This document shows, one piece after another, positions 1 to 12,759 of a DNA stretch of 64,000 bases. The notes below the pieces were generated by a model. It had not been told where the DNA came from and made no database searches. It saw only the letters and a program-made list of their open reading frames with translations. The translations under genes were made by a program, and so were the position numbers. This DNA comes from Eucommia ulmoides (lineage: Eukaryota > Streptophyta > Magnoliopsida > Garryales > Eucommiaceae): positions 15,608,402 through 15,672,401 of the forward strand of contig CM028334.1 in assembly GCA_016647705.1 (NCBI GenBank), written 5' to 3'. The stretch's first letter is position 1; each line of letters starts with the position of its first letter.

Positions 1-104
1 GAAACGATATCCGATCTTAAAGATCCACTATATTGAAACTGAATCTCGTGCACTTGCGAGTAGTCAATACGCGAGCGTGACAAACGCTTTATTGTACAAG
101 TTTT

Positions 105-122
105 TGGCGCCGTTGCCGGAGA
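105..122 (+). other. Retrotransposon primer-binding site (tRNA-Asp)
   Basis: The 18 bases TGGCGCCGTTGCCGGAGA differ at one position from the complement of the 3' end of plant tRNA-Asp. This is the minus-strand primer site used by Athila/Tat Ty3/Gypsy elements, and it lies six bases after a CA-ended LTR. Confidence 0.75.
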
Positions 123-1438
123 CGGTGTTAAATGCGTAGAATTGATATTGCACTAAGTAGTTGAATATTAATCCAGATAATTCTTTTGTTTTAATTTTCT
201 TTTCTTTTTTTATTTATTTTGTTAATTTGTTTCGTGAGTTGTGATCAAACAGTGCAACGTAGAAGAAGTTGAAATTCTTGACTTTTGATCCTGAGATCGA
301 GTATACGTTGAAAAGGATAAGGAGAGAGACAAGAATCCAACTTCAATACCATGAATCGTGATCCAACGGAGCATTTTTTTTTCCAAATTCCTTGTCAATG
401 AGGGATTTTGGTGAAAAATGCTCAACCAAATCCAGCTAGGGACAATAAATCAAGCAAGTTACATTTTTTGATCCAAAACCGATGGTATCAATTTTTACCC
501 GATTTTTGCTATTATTTATTTTTTGGAGGCCGAAAGCATGTTTGGAGGTAAATGAAAGAGTGGGGATACTCGGAGATGTGTTGCGCACTTAAAATCGTTG
601 AAAAATCGAAGTAGAAATGCATGGTGTGGAGCCTTTGTGTGAAAACTTGAAGAAAAAAATGAAAATCCAACAGTAGGCTCACCACCGCAGCCGTGGACGC
701 ACCACCGCGGCAGTGAAAATACAAGATGTCAAGTTTTTAGCATAAATGCCTCACCGCCGCAGCGGTGAAACCCACCGCCGCGGAGGTGAAACAATAGAGT
801 ATATGTTTTTGAAAAAGGGCTTCACCGCCGAGGTGGTGATATGACAGAATGTTTTGGTTTTAAAAAGGCGCTCACACCATCGCAGCGATGAGGCCTCTAT
901 TTGATTAAAACCATACCGCTATACAAAAACGCCACAACCACCTCTAAAACTCCAAAATTTATCCATTTTCATCCTTCCAAACTGTTTCAAACCCTCAAAT
1001 TCATCATTCCATTTACAAAATTTGTGATTTCCACCCCAAAGCATCCACCAAAAATCAGTGGTTTTATTTTTTGTGATGAATTAAGTTTCTATGGATTGTT
1101 AAATTGTGTGAAACAAAATTGCATGCTACATTGTTCATATTTTGTTGAAACGTTGCGATTAGTGTGTGCGCAAGATCAAATCCAACGGCTCTTTGGCGCG
1201 TGCTTCGGCATTGACATGAGTGCTTATCCACCTATGCCGCATGTTCCGCCGCACCTTTTGTAACCACCACAATTTCCATTCCGACGTGATAGTGGTGGCG
1301 ATGACTTTCCTCCAACGAATAGTAAGGGGAAAGACTTTTAAGTCTTATCCCCTAGGTATGTGTCGGCACCCAATTTTACTTGTCATTGCTATAAATTGTT
1401 ATTGGGTTCTCTGCTTAGTCAGTAAGGACACTGCATCT

Positions 1439-1455
1439 TTTAAGTTTGGGGGAAA
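1439..1455 (+). other. Polypurine tract of the Gypsy element
   Basis: The tract tttaagtttgggggaaa sits just before a TG dinucleotide at 1456. Plus-strand priming of Athila-type elements uses this kind of motif. Its position after a short internal region suits a non-autonomous derivative. Confidence 0.55.
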
Positions 1456-3034
1456 TGTACATCACGTTTTGTGTTGTTAAAGAAAGATGTGGAGGATGAA
1501 AATATTTTTTGTATGTAGAACTTTATTTTTTAGTTAAGTTGTAGTTTAATTTTCATGTTTTTGCATGTTAAATGCTTAGATTAGTATATGTATGTTAGTA
1601 TTTAGATTTAATATAGTATTGTGTATGTATGAAGTCTTATATGCTTTATGAGTTGTTGAATTCGTCTAGGGCCGTTTCCCGATGATGAAAATTATCTCTC
1701 AATTGTATATCGAGGTCGGGGATAATGCTAGTCATGTGTGTTTTGTGTGCTTAGTATGTCGATTAGGTAAAAATTATCATGATCCTTAAATCGCACAATC
1801 GCATGGACTCAATGTATAATTATGTGAATGAATTGACATTGATTATTCTGTAATAAGTTCATGACAGAAAAGAGGAATCTAGAACTTGATTTAGGGTAGA
1901 CTTGAGGAGAAATCCTAGGTAAGGTAATTCCGGAGGCATGATTTAGGCCTTCATTTTTTTTCGCTTGAACCTTTTGTAGCTTCCCTGAAAAATTTATTCT
2001 CTTGTTCCCATGTCGAAGCCGATAATCTTTTCAATTCTAAACACATTTCAATACTCTATCCAATTAAAAAATTTCAAACTATTGTCGCTAAGCCTAAAAG
2101 TCAAAATTGAGTGAAATCAGGTAGCATTAGTTTATGCTACTTGAAGTGAGCGATTGGGGTTTCGAATGAATTGTTATTGGTTCAGTATTATTATATTCAC
2201 TTGTCATTCTTTTTTTATGCCCCTAAAATTGTACAAATTCGAATAAGTTTGGAGGTGTGACAATGTTTGTAAAAAAAAAAAAAAAACACTATGTGAATAT
2301 AGTTTTTAGTTTTATTTATTTCGACAAGTGAATACAAAATTCTTAAATTATTGTTCAGGGTTGTGTTTATGTGGGGTTATGAGAGAGAGATGGCGACAAA
2401 CGTTTGTACCTCGAGTATCGTTTAATCTTTAACGATTCTCTATTTTCTAATCATGTGATACCCTTGGTCGTTCTCCAAAGTCAAACCAAGCCCTATTGAT
2501 CTCTATGAATATCTGAACATACATTAGTGGATAGTCGAGCCCAGTCAAGCGTATGGTTTTCCTGAATCCTTCAAGGTTTAAGTCATGAGCTTGTCTACTG
2601 AATAATCTAATCCGATGTTTCGTTAGTTAAACATTTGAGCTCTCATAGACACACATTTCAAATGGATCTAAAATGATTTTTATTGATATTGAGTGTTGAA
2701 ATTCTAGAACACCACTTGGTGTGTATTATTTCCTAAACTTGATCAGATTGAAGGCTGTTAAGGGAGGACTAATTTGGTTTCCTCGATTGAATTTGGAACT
2801 CGCATTCATATACTTCTTATTTGTTAAAGTTTTTCATTTTTAGATTAGTTGTTAGTTAATTAGTGTAGTTAGTTTAATTTAGTGTTAGGGTGTTTTGCTC
2901 GAGGACTAGCAAAATTCCATTAGTCAATTGTCCTTCAAGTCCGTTGATTGAATGTTGTGCAACGAGTTAAAGTTTTCGATGTTGGGGCATTCAATTGGTC
3001 GACTGGTCCTTAAAATTCATCTAATCGGATCTGT

Positions 3035-3440
3035 CCTTAAGCCGTTGGTTGACCGACCATGAAGGTCCGGTTGACTGATCGGTCATCCCAAGAAAAAGGT
3101 TGGCATCCTGAATTAATCGATCGAACGACCGAAAAGGTTTGGTAGACCAAAATTGGGTAACCTTGACATCCTGTATCGATCGGTTGACTGGTCATAAAGG
3201 GTCGGTCGACTGATCGATCATCCCAGAAAAAAGTTGGAATCCTAAATTAGTCAGTTAACTGACTAAAAAAGGTTCGGTCGACCAAAATTGGGTAACCTTA
3301 GCATCCTGTATCGATCGATTGATCGACCATAAAAGGTCGGTCGACCGATCGATCGAAACCCATAAAAAGGGCATCCTAAATCAGTAGGTTGACCAACCAT
3401 AAATGGTCAGTTGACCGATCGATCCAGAGCCAGAAATGCC
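3035..3440 (+). repeat. 135-bp tandem repeat rich in GTCGAC/GATCGATC
   Basis: About 2.5-3 units. The shared words catccca (3084 and 3219) and gggtaa (3155 and 3290) are both exactly 135 bases apart. Units carry near-palindromic runs of ggtcgacc and gatcgatc and diverge by point changes. Weaker single copies of the palindromic word continue to about 3640. It lies next to the internal side of the Copia-type LTR at 3898 and may belong to that element. Confidence 0.7.
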
Positions 3441-3882
3441 CTTTTACTAAATCGGTTGATTGATTCCTAACAATTGGTTGACCGATTCAACCCTAATTCA
3501 ACAAGATCCGATTTCAATCCCAATCAGAGTTTGTATAAGAAAGTTATGGCAAAATACGAACACCTGCCAAAATTGTCTAAACGATCTCTGAATAGATTGG
3601 TTGACCAACCAAAAAGGGTTAGTCGATTGATCTGTCTAGATATAGTTTGGTTCTTACGTTTTTACAGCAAAAAGACCCCAAAAAATCCATAATTTAGGGT
3701 TTTTCTTTCTTTAGATTCATAATATTTAGCAAGAAATCATATAAATCATACAAAAATAATAATAAACTTTAATGTTTTCTCTCACAATTTTCACAAATAA
3801 GCAAACTTTAATGGAGAAACACAAACCCTAAAATTCTACGAACTTGAAAAACTCAAGAACCCTAATGATTTAATATGAAGCA

Positions 3883-4407
3883 GGCTCTGATACCACTTGT
3901 TGAGAATTTTATTTTTTATAGATCTAAATCTATAACACCTTAATCAACATATCAAATCACCAAAAGTTCTAATATACATATAAATTATATACGTTGATCC
4001 ATTACGACCAATTGATTTCTGATGCAGAATCATGTGACAATCGATCACGAGAAGAACACGGATTGAGCGGGTACGTGGTCTTCCTCAACCAATCCGGAGT
4101 TCCTCAATGAGATTCGCGATTCACTTCCAGATGAAGAGAAGTGAACTGTCAAGACGATTTCGTATTATTGGAGACCATAATCCTAATATTATCTATTTAT
4201 ATGGTGTGATTAAAGTTGTCATAATCTCCTAATCACCCCAACAGTTTCTGGTATCTACTCATTTAACTCACATTATTTTGAGTAGTCTATGGGTTTATCC
4301 AAATTAATTAAATTACTTAATTTTAGCCCATTAAATTTAAATAGTAAATATAATTGTGTTAATAATATATTGCCCAAAATTATATTAGAAAATAAAATGT
4401 CCTAACA
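3883..4407 (-). mobile_element. Copia-type LTR with initiator-Met primer site
   Basis: Read on the minus strand, an LTR runs from 4407 (TGTTAGGACATT...) to 3898 (...TTCTCAACA). It is followed after two bases by TGGTATCAGAGCC (3895-3883), complementary to the 3' end of initiator tRNA-Met. The LTR is about 510 bp with TG/CA ends. Internal sequence would continue toward lower coordinates (3882 to about 3700) but has no coding potential, and no second LTR was found. Copia superfamily is inferred from the primer type; a TRIM-like element is possible. Confidence 0.65.
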
Positions 4408-5950
4408 CATGCAACAAAAACATGCATGGTGGTGGCAAAGGAAGAGAATGAAGTAGACGTTGTGGATGTGATAGAAGCGCTCAACAGAAGCGGAGGAAGC
4501 AAAAGGTGGTAGAGACAGTAGCAGAAATGACGATGACGATGAACGGACATGGCGGTGACAACGACAACTATGAGCGGACGCATAGTGTGTGCATGCATGC
4601 GTGTGTGAGAGAGGGGGAGGTTAAAATTGGGTATTTTCAGGTTTTGTTTATTAGGGGTAATTCTATTATTAAATTTTTAAAGAGAAGTTGGTTCCATTTC
4701 TTTTTTTAAATAGAAGTTATGGACAATGTTCTATTGAAAAAATGTCTAATTGTAAAGGAGGAAATATGAAGATTTTTTTTTTCCTTTTGTTGTCTGATGG
4801 TCAATTATAATTAAAATTAATGTGGATTATAATTAAAATCACTAAAAAAAAAGTTACTTATGACTTTTTAGTGAAAAAACAAGTGGTACGAATTATGAAG
4901 TGGGTTGTGGTGGTGGCAGTGGCGCTAACTAGCGGTAGGAAATTGCAAGACTACAATTTAATTTTACAAATAGATTATATTCACCTTAAAAAATGTAATA
5001 GAATAAGAAATAGAATTAATTAGCCGTAAAAATAATGTATTTATATAAAGTATAATTAATAATATATTTTAATTTTATATTATTTATTCAACAAAAATTG
5101 GAAAGCTTGGTGATTTTGCGTGGGATTTATGCTCTCTGTGTGATTTCCATGTGTACTCCAATTGGAATTGAATTTAAAACTTTAGTGCATGGTTAATTTT
5201 TAATTGTAAGGTAATTTTTATTGATTTTAAATTTATTTTGGCATTTGTTTATAATTTATTTTGGAATGAAAAATAAAATATTTGGGAACCATAAAACTAT
5301 ATTTTTATTACTTTATTTTTTGAATTTGTTCAAAAAAAATAAATTTTGTCTCTTTTTAAATTTTCTATTTAAAAGTTGAAGTTTATTTTTTTTAAATATA
5401 AAATAATTTATTTTTTTTCAGAATACATAGTTTGTCCCATTCACTACCATTATCATAGCATGTTGATCGTGGAGTCAACCCATGTTTGGATAACCCCACA
5501 GCATCTCTTAAAGGCAATATAATGGTGAAGATGCAACTTGTTCTTATTTTAAAAGTTCTTGTGAAGTTTGAGGGTATCCTCTCTTGTGGGCCCACCACCA
5601 ATTCTTAAAAGTAGTAGTGAAATAAAACTCAACCATTAATCTCAATATGTGGCTATTCCACTCAATTAATGGGTAGGTAATTAGGTTTTTCTTATCTTTA
5701 TTCTAAATTGCTAAGTGCTCACATGTGAGGTGTATTGTGCAACATGTTTAATGGTCCACAAAAGACAATCAATAAAAATGAATTAAATATTAAAGAATAA
5801 TCATGATGGCGGTTATCGGCGAGTTCCTATTTTGGTATCAAAACTACCAGATGACTATAATATTTTTCTATGAACAATAAGAATTTTTCGATAGATACAA
5901 ACATATTTGTACTACTAAACACCTGTTATATTCTATTTTGATCACCCGAT
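4408..5950. other. Intergenic, no recognised feature
   Basis: Low-complexity GGTGG/GATGA-rich DNA (4420-4620) followed by AT-rich DNA. Short ORFs here have no recognisable domains. Confidence 0.5.
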
Positions 5951-6720
5951 TTTTTTTATAATTAAGTATTTCAAACTTTGAGGACGGTTATAATGATTAA
6001 ATAAAAGAAAACAACTTCTGCAAAAACAAGCCATTAATCAATTTCATTTTGATCTTTTATTAAACAAATTGCACATAAACGGTTATCTATTTTGGAGGTT
6101 TAAAATGATATCTTGATCGTTTGTTTTGCATTGAAGAACATAAAATCCACGTAGAATTCAACACATTGAAATTGTTTAAGTTGTCGATCATAGTTGTATT
6201 GAATTTAACACAAGTTGAGTGGACATGTTGAATTTAACACAAGTTTCGAGTTTTAGTAATGAAACTTTTTTAATTACCTAACCATGTTGAATTTCACACA
6301 AATTATTGAATTTAATACAATAAGCAACTAATAATTTTAAATTTCATAAATAACTTAACATTTAGAATTCAATACAGATTAATTTTCTTTCGTGCAAAAA
6401 AAAAAAAAATGATTGTGATATCATTTTAAAACTTTGATGATCATGTGTGTAATTTAATCATGTAAAGAACAAAATAAAATTGATTTATTGCATGATCATT
6501 TGGATGAGTTTTTAGTATAATTAGCTATGATAAATATTTTTTTAATAATAAATATTTTGAGAATATCTCAACTACCTTTATTTATGTTAACTATTTTATT
6601 TGAATTCAATTTGTTAAGAAAATCTTAAATGCACATCAATTTCGAAAATCAATGATGAACATTTTTGTCATACAAAATATAAAAATTTAAAAAAGTAATT
6701 ATTTTGTTCAAATAAAGTCA
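5950..6720. repeat. AT-rich repeat related to the 52.6-54.0 kb array
   Basis: Words such as tttaaaatga, cgtagaattcaaca and catgttgaattt recur here and in the roughly 390-bp array near 53 kb, partly in direct and partly in inverted orientation. It is probably a rearranged copy of the same family. Boundaries are approximate. Confidence 0.4.
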
Positions 6721-7319
6721 ACTGAATTATTTGATGTAATTGTATAGTGTGGGTATCAAACGTTATTTTGTGCCTTTAAACAAGTCTGGGTAGTCATCTT
6801 TTCTTGATCTAATAGTTTCGATCTCAGATATAAAATCATTTTTTTTAATTCAAGTTTTTTTGAAGAAAACAACAAGAAAATAAAAATAGAAATAATTAAG
6901 AGAACAACACCTATTAAGAATACTAAATAAATAAAGAGAAGGATGAAAAAAACACTAAAATTGCCTTTCATTTGAGAAATCTTCTATCAAGAGATATTAG
7001 ATCTTAAAATTATTAAATTATCTTGTATATGAAACATTATGGATAACATGATGGTAGGTTACCCATATCATCATGATTTAGGAGAATAGAAACCATTGCA
7101 ATTGTTCCACTGGGTTAGGTCACCTTCCATTTCTCCAGAGAATTTAATAGTAGCATGGTTTGTGCATTTCTAACCATAAGACTCGCGAGGTTGGCCATCG
7201 CTTATAAATTTATAATGAGCGAAATATTAGACATTTGGAAAGTTAGATTTGGGAAACTTACATGGAGATCCTCTCATTTTAAAAATATGAAAAATGATGA
7301 GGGATAACTCTTTACGGTC

Positions 7320-8205
7320 ATGTGTCTATAGTATTGCACTGTGGACCGACCTAATTATACCGGGCACTTAGGGGCATCATTTAGTATCTTCTGAGAATCA
7401 ACCTACTAGGTGACGAGGTCGAGGAATCAAGACCGATCTATCATTCAAAAACTCCATGGACCGCACTCTCTATTTCCTGAGGTCCGAACATGGGGTGGCT
7501 GGATAACGAGGACTGACTAGGCCAGGGTTATTCCTACAGTGCCACAACTTCCTGTCCGAAGACTAAACCCTGACCTCTTTTATCCACACAACCTCTTGCA
7601 AACAGCTACCTATGCACGTGGTCCTCGACCCACTACTGACTTGCAAGCTTCGGAAAAATTCTCCATACCGCCAGAGGACCCTTACAATCCCATGGGTTTG
7701 GCCCTACCTCTTGAATCCCTCTCGTAGGCCCATGGCCAACCTAAACTGAAGAGGGACGTTTTCACGCTACCACTTGTACTACTTAGAAGCTACCACGTGG
7801 AAACAGGACAATGGTTACCAGCCACATTTGATCACCCACCGCTGACTAACCACATGACATGAAGACCATCTGATCATCCGAGCAAATCACACTGCCTTGG
7901 TCCAACCAACGATAAGCGTGGATCGAGCAGATTCTCCATGCCATTAGAAGGGTCTTTACATCCCAAAAGGCTGGGCACTTTCTCAATTTCTCTCTAGTAG
8001 GCTCATGAGCTTCATTTGATGAGTCGAATGTTCAGGCTCAAAGGCTTAATCATGCCATGCACTAATTGATTTGTCATGCGCCGAATTTTGCTAATAATCT
8101 AAGTTCATGCTCTAATTTTCTATGGCTAATATGACCCCAATCGTATAAATAGCGGGACAATAAATGCACCAAGTAACTAGTAGGTCATTTGCTTAACTTG
8201 TTGGC
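7320..8205 (+). mobile_element. Probable LTR region with TATA box and internal duplication
   Basis: A GC-richer, non-coding block contains a diverged duplication offset by about 280 bp (7648-7740 and 7925-8015, sharing attctccat, aatccc/catccc and tag-gcccatg/ctcatg words). A TATAAATA box lies at 8144-8151, followed by a GC-rich start-like segment. These are features of a retrotransposon LTR promoter. Neither end nor a primer site was found, so family and limits are uncertain. Confidence 0.35.
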
Positions 8206-9414
8206 CCTGTAAAATACCCAAGCAGGGGGTGAATTGGGTAATTAAAAAATTATCAGAATAATACTTAAATAAATCAAATAATTAATTTTAATCCTAATTA
8301 ATTATTATCTTTATATCACAGCGGAATTATATAATCAACTAGGTGCACACTAAATAGCAAAAATAAATAAATTAAATATTGCAGTACACCAGAGATTTAT
8401 ACTGGTTCACCAAGTTACTGTTAGCTAATTCAATCCCCCGAGCTCCACGGAGAGTCGCACCCACTAATACTCAAGATCACTTTAAAGGTAGGAACCAAAC
8501 CCTCACATCGATTCTTTTACAGGTTCAGAATCAACATTTACAAAATCTTTTTCACAGGCTAAGGAAGAACCTCTACTTTTCACAGGTTAAAGAATAACCT
8601 AATTCTTTTTTATCACTAAGACAAAAGAATCAAAATCTCACCAATACTCCAAATATCCTTTTACCCGGCAAGGATTGAACCGTTACAAAATTCACTCAAA
8701 ACTCAATTCTATCCAGGAAGAATTACTACCTCAATCTCTTTATAGAAAAAGATTGAAACTGGCTACCATTTGATTAAATACCCTCAACAGTATTTAATCC
8801 GTCATTGTCACAACCCGTCCCGGACACCCGTCATCCCGAGGCGGGCGTGACTATAACATGACATCACCAATATCCAAATATGCAAATGAATAACAATATA
8901 TACCTACTGTATAATACAAACACCTACTATGGGGGATACACCCGTCCCAGAATTTGGTTAACTAAAAGTATTTATTCATGAACCTTTTATAGGTTCGCTT
9001 CTGACAGCTTCTCTCAATCGCCTATATGACTTCATCACGTAGCTCTACCTAGTGCCAGTAGGGGACCGACTCCTAGCCGTTGTACCTGCGAGTGTACTGC
9101 CTTCTTAGTAAAACATTTCGAAAATATTAATACTTTCTAAATATTTTCACAATCTAGTATGGATCAAGCACAAATATATAAGCAATGACAATAAAGCAAT
9201 ATAGATAAGTTCCATCTAGCATAAAGTCCTACCAATCATCATAATAAATAATATTAAACCAACTAATATACGTAAAACACCACATTTTAAGCACCAATCT
9301 CAAACACACACCTCCAACACCCACACACTGGCCAGTCCTAGTGATCGTTTTAACCTCACGATCGGAAGTTGCAACGGTACCGTAACATTCATAGGAATGC
9401 CTTCTTACGAAATA

Positions 9415-9514
9415 TCCACACCCCTTTTTGGGGAGAAATATAATCCACACCCCTTACGGGGAGAAATATAATCCACACCCCTTACGGGGAGAAACCATAC
9501 CCCTTTTGGGGAGA
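9415..9514 (-). repeat. Hairpin minisatellite in LTR copy A (28 bp)
   Basis: Four units about 28 bp apart, each with the self-complementary core CCCCttacGGGG or CCCCttttGGGG (cores at about 9421, 9450, 9478 and 9500). In LTR copy C the equivalent place holds a 23-bp repeat with a different core. Flanks on one side are homologous between copies (the region with cgatcgtgaggttaaaacg). Confidence 0.75.
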
Positions 9515-11056
9515 ACAACCTTGGCATCGTCAAAATCAAATACAGCCTCATCGAAACACAACTCAATAAATATCGTCTACTCAACATTGTCAAATCACCA
9601 CACCTACCACTTTTCCTCAAAACCCGCTTTTAAATTCAAAAATCATATTTCGCACTTTCTTTTAAAGAAAACGTCTGATTTTATCAAAACCATTTTTCCA
9701 TCCTTTATTTTTAGAAAAACCAGGCATTTTTAGAAAAATAGATGTTTCTTATTCTCTTTTTAAAAACACCGTCTAATTTCACCAAATCCAGCGGAAATTC
9801 ATTTCCAACTTCTTTTTGAAATCTATCGAAGTCCAGTTTGCCAATTCATTCAAATCCTGTTTGATCCATATCGTTTATAAATTCATACAGTTTAGGTAAT
9901 CACAAATGTCATCTCATATATATAGAAAATAGTTTGGTAAGAAGACAGTACACTCACCTCGATCCCCGTTTTGCACAACTGACACTGCCTGCACTCTATC
10001 TGGACGCCAGTGCCTGCGAACCTAATAGTGGCAGAGTCTAAATTAATATCTTATCTAAAATATTCTAATCATGCAGTACAGACCCTATATTCTGAATTGT
10101 TACTAATTTTATGTACCACGTGCTTAAAATTAATTAACCGTTATGAATTTATTATGATTTTAGGATTTGTAACACAAACTAAAATTTAATTTAACGAGAA
10201 TTAATAATAAATTGAGGTTTCACCTGCTTCCAAAACGTTTGGCGCCCACGAGATGGGAATTTGGGATTTTTCCTGGGGTGGTTTCTGCAATTTTTCCTTT
10301 TATTTTATTTTTTTTTTTTTTTTTTTTTCGTGTCTATTCCTGTTCAGTGCCGACCCTACCGCAATGGCGGTGAGCTACCAGTTCCGTTTCTCTTTTTTTT
10401 TTTGGGTTCTCGCCGCCGCCGACGCCACACCTCTCCAGCAATTTACGCACACACACACACACCCCCCCCACGATCACCGTCGATTGATCAGCAGCACATG
10501 CATACACCGACCAACGACAGCACAGCACCGACAACACACACACATTCATTCTATGATCACCCATACCCACACATGTCTTATCACTCCGCCGACGAACTGG
10601 ACGGACCGACCGAAAACCCACCTCACCAACCGGATGAACTCTCTACCGACTGAACCTCCCTCTCACCTAACAAACTCCGGCGACAACTCCGGCGACCTCC
10701 CCCACAACGATCACTCCCACCGGATGAGAAGAGCACCCCGGAGACTGCAATGATCACGAAACACACACGCTCGTACCTGAACGGCCGACCAAATGCTCCC
10801 CGGACGACCGGCGACGATCACCCACCACCTTCGCCGAACCACCATTCTCTCTTCTGAAATTTGACGACGGCACCCTGACGAAGCTCTCCGTCGACCAAGC
10901 ACACCACCCCACACGATCTCTGACCACCAAATACTCATTGGACATCCGAACCTACTACCGGTCGATCTTTCTCTTTCTCTCTTCTTTCTCTCTTCCATGT
11001 TTCTGCTTCCTTTCCCGTTTTCTTTTCCTTTTTCTATTTTTCTCTGGTGTTCAGGC

Positions 11057-11066
<10 letters not shown>

Positions 11067-11128
<62 letters not shown>

Positions 11129-11174
11129 GATACTCTTTCCACGTGTCTCTTCCCTAGCTTATTTGCTTCTAGGG

Positions 11175-11212
<38 letters not shown>
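11067..11212. repeat. (TA)n microsatellites in LTR copy A
   Basis: Two uninterrupted AT/TA tracts (about 11067-11126 and 11177-11212). Copy B has its own (TA)n at 21706-21764, near the inner inverted motif. Other (TA)n tracts in the window are at about 22943, 23340, 24231-24276, 28771, 56900 and 57099-57149. Confidence 0.85.
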
Positions 11213-11215
<3 letters not shown>

Positions 11216-12374
11216 CGTTGGATTTCCTTTGTCAAGAAGAAAGGTTTAAAAAAATTTATTTAAAAAAATTACAATAACCCCCCCCTCTCAATTTCCTTTA
11301 GGTTTTAGTTAATCCCAAAATCTAAAATTAATATTTTTAAAATTGCGAATTAACCCCTAAAATTTGAACTTAAACAATAAATGACACAGTCTACCCCGTT
11401 ATTTTTAAATGTGCTAAAATACGACTTAAATTGTGCATATGAAAAAAATATCAGGGTCTTACAGTCATACTACTAACCAATACAAATTGATAAACAAATT
11501 ATCTCACTCGGAGTTTCTACCACCCTAGATAAATTAAAACTCGATTAATATCCCAAATCTAGTGATAGAAAAGTGTGAGATTGAAAATTTGATTTTAAAC
11601 AAAATATGGGTAGTAAATAATTGAGCACGTAATCAGATTTAAGAAATTGTATATAAAATATTTTCCTCAACAAAGAATCAAAAACAATTTCTAAAGATCG
11701 ATTTCCAAATTTAAACAAGCAATGCACAAATAGAAAATAATTAGAAATATCTCATCTGGAATCCACAGAAAAAATAAATAGCGCGATGGTACTTCAGATC
11801 CGGTAGCAGCAAAGATTAATAGCAATTGATTCTTAAGATCGCCTCTTAGAATAGCTCACACAATATCTCAGAAAGGTAACTCTTAGAATAGCACAATATG
11901 ATCTTATCTTTTTAAGCTCACTTCTCTTAATTAATGATATATGAAAAACGCAGGTTTATATATATGGGAAATAAATCAGCTTTCTAACGGCTAGTTCTCA
12001 TGTATCATGACACTTAAATACTTTCTTAGACCCCATATATTATTATGACTTCATTTTGGTTCAATTCACTCAATTATAACTTTTAAAACATTCAATTAAG
12101 TCCCCCAAATATTTCTCAATCTCAATTAGAATATAATAGAAACAATTTCATATACAAAATTGAGAAATATTAAAACTTAATGAACCAACTTAATAGGATT
12201 TAAATAATAGATGAAGCATATCTTAAATATCAATAAATCCTTTAAATCTCTCTCAAATCCCAACAAAAAACGACTACTTTTAGATATGATTTCGGAATAC
12301 ACAGAATCCTGAAACAACGCCCTTAGTTGACCGACCAGTCGACTGCTAGATTCAGGATCGAAGCTGCTACGTTC

Positions 12375-12560
12375 ATTAGTCGACCTATCTGTTGACTTGG
12401 AGATTCAGAGAGTTTGATTTATCTTCACCGGTCGACCTACATGTTGACTTAGAGATACAGAGAGTTCAGCTTCTCTTCACCGGTCGACCTTCCTGTCGAC
12501 TTAGAGATACAAAGAGTTCATGCTGCTTTATCCGGTCAACTGACTAGTTGACTTATATAT
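12375..12560. repeat. 52-bp tandem repeat with GTCGACC core
   Basis: Four units. The core cgacct or its variant occurs at 12381, 12433, 12485 and 12537, exactly 52 apart each time. A unit reads ggtcgacct, then tgttgactt agagatacag agag. The core resembles that of the 135-bp array near 3.2 kb. Confidence 0.8.
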
Positions 12561-12759
12561 ACTGGATCTCTTTTCTGAACTCGTTTTTAACTCATTCTCT
12601 TTTACGTTTTCGCCCCTTTAACCATTTTCTTTTCTAAATAAGCTCCACTAATTTTTTAAATTCCATTTTAGTCAATTATAAATATTTATTTTTAAATAAA
12701 CATAGGAGCAAATAATTTCATCTTATCAAAATACACAAAAACAATAAAAACTTTTTTTA

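Larger units (their letters stand above)
1..2930 (+). mobile_element. Degenerate Ty3/Gypsy element of Athila/Tat type
   Basis: The window opens in the 3' end of an LTR (about 1-98, ending in CA). It is followed by a tRNA-Asp primer-binding site at 105-122 and about 1.3 kb of internal DNA without a long ORF. A polypurine tract follows at about 1439-1455 (aagtttgggggaa), in the context usual for Athila-like elements, and a possible 3' LTR begins at TG 1456. A second tract-like motif, aagtttggaggtgtgaca, lies near 2246, and tgctcgaggactagc, a typical Athila-type 3' signature, lies near 2894. No gag or pol is readable, so this is a non-autonomous or decayed element. I could not match the LTR end at 1-98 to a second copy, so the right boundary is uncertain. 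Confidence 0.5.
8806..11463 (-). mobile_element. Solo LTR, copy A (2658 bp)
   Basis: Ends are TG (8806) and CA (11463), and the flanks are identical 5-bp target duplications GTCAT (8801-8805 and 11464-11468). No primer site, polypurine tract or coding region lies between. It aligns along its length, inverted, with 20191-22769 and 35214-37873. On its own strand it starts TGTAAGACCC and ends GGGTTGTGACA, like the long LTRs of Tekay/Del-type chromoviruses, although the lineage is inferred. Inside are a GC-rich promoter-like block (10250-11040), two (TA)n tracts, an inverted motif pair (9085-9108, 9936-9958) and a hairpin minisatellite (9415-9514). Confidence 0.85.
8215..12560. mobile_element. 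Dispersed repeat of unknown class, split by solo LTR A
   Basis: The left part (8215-8805) starts with agcagggggtgaattggg and carries agatttatactggttcacc, words I associate with an abundant plant repeat family. After the solo LTR (8806-11463) the interrupted sequence resumes at 11464 with AT-rich DNA and ends in a 52-bp GTCGAC tandem array. Apart from the inserted LTR there is no ORF of note. The class (LTR-derived or other) cannot be settled from sequence alone. Confidence 0.4.

Noticed and set aside
10253..11249. Overlapping ORFs in the GC-rich block of LTR copy A
   Set aside because: Low-complexity (poly-T, CA, TA) translations in both strands; the equivalent blocks in copies B and C do not keep the same frames.
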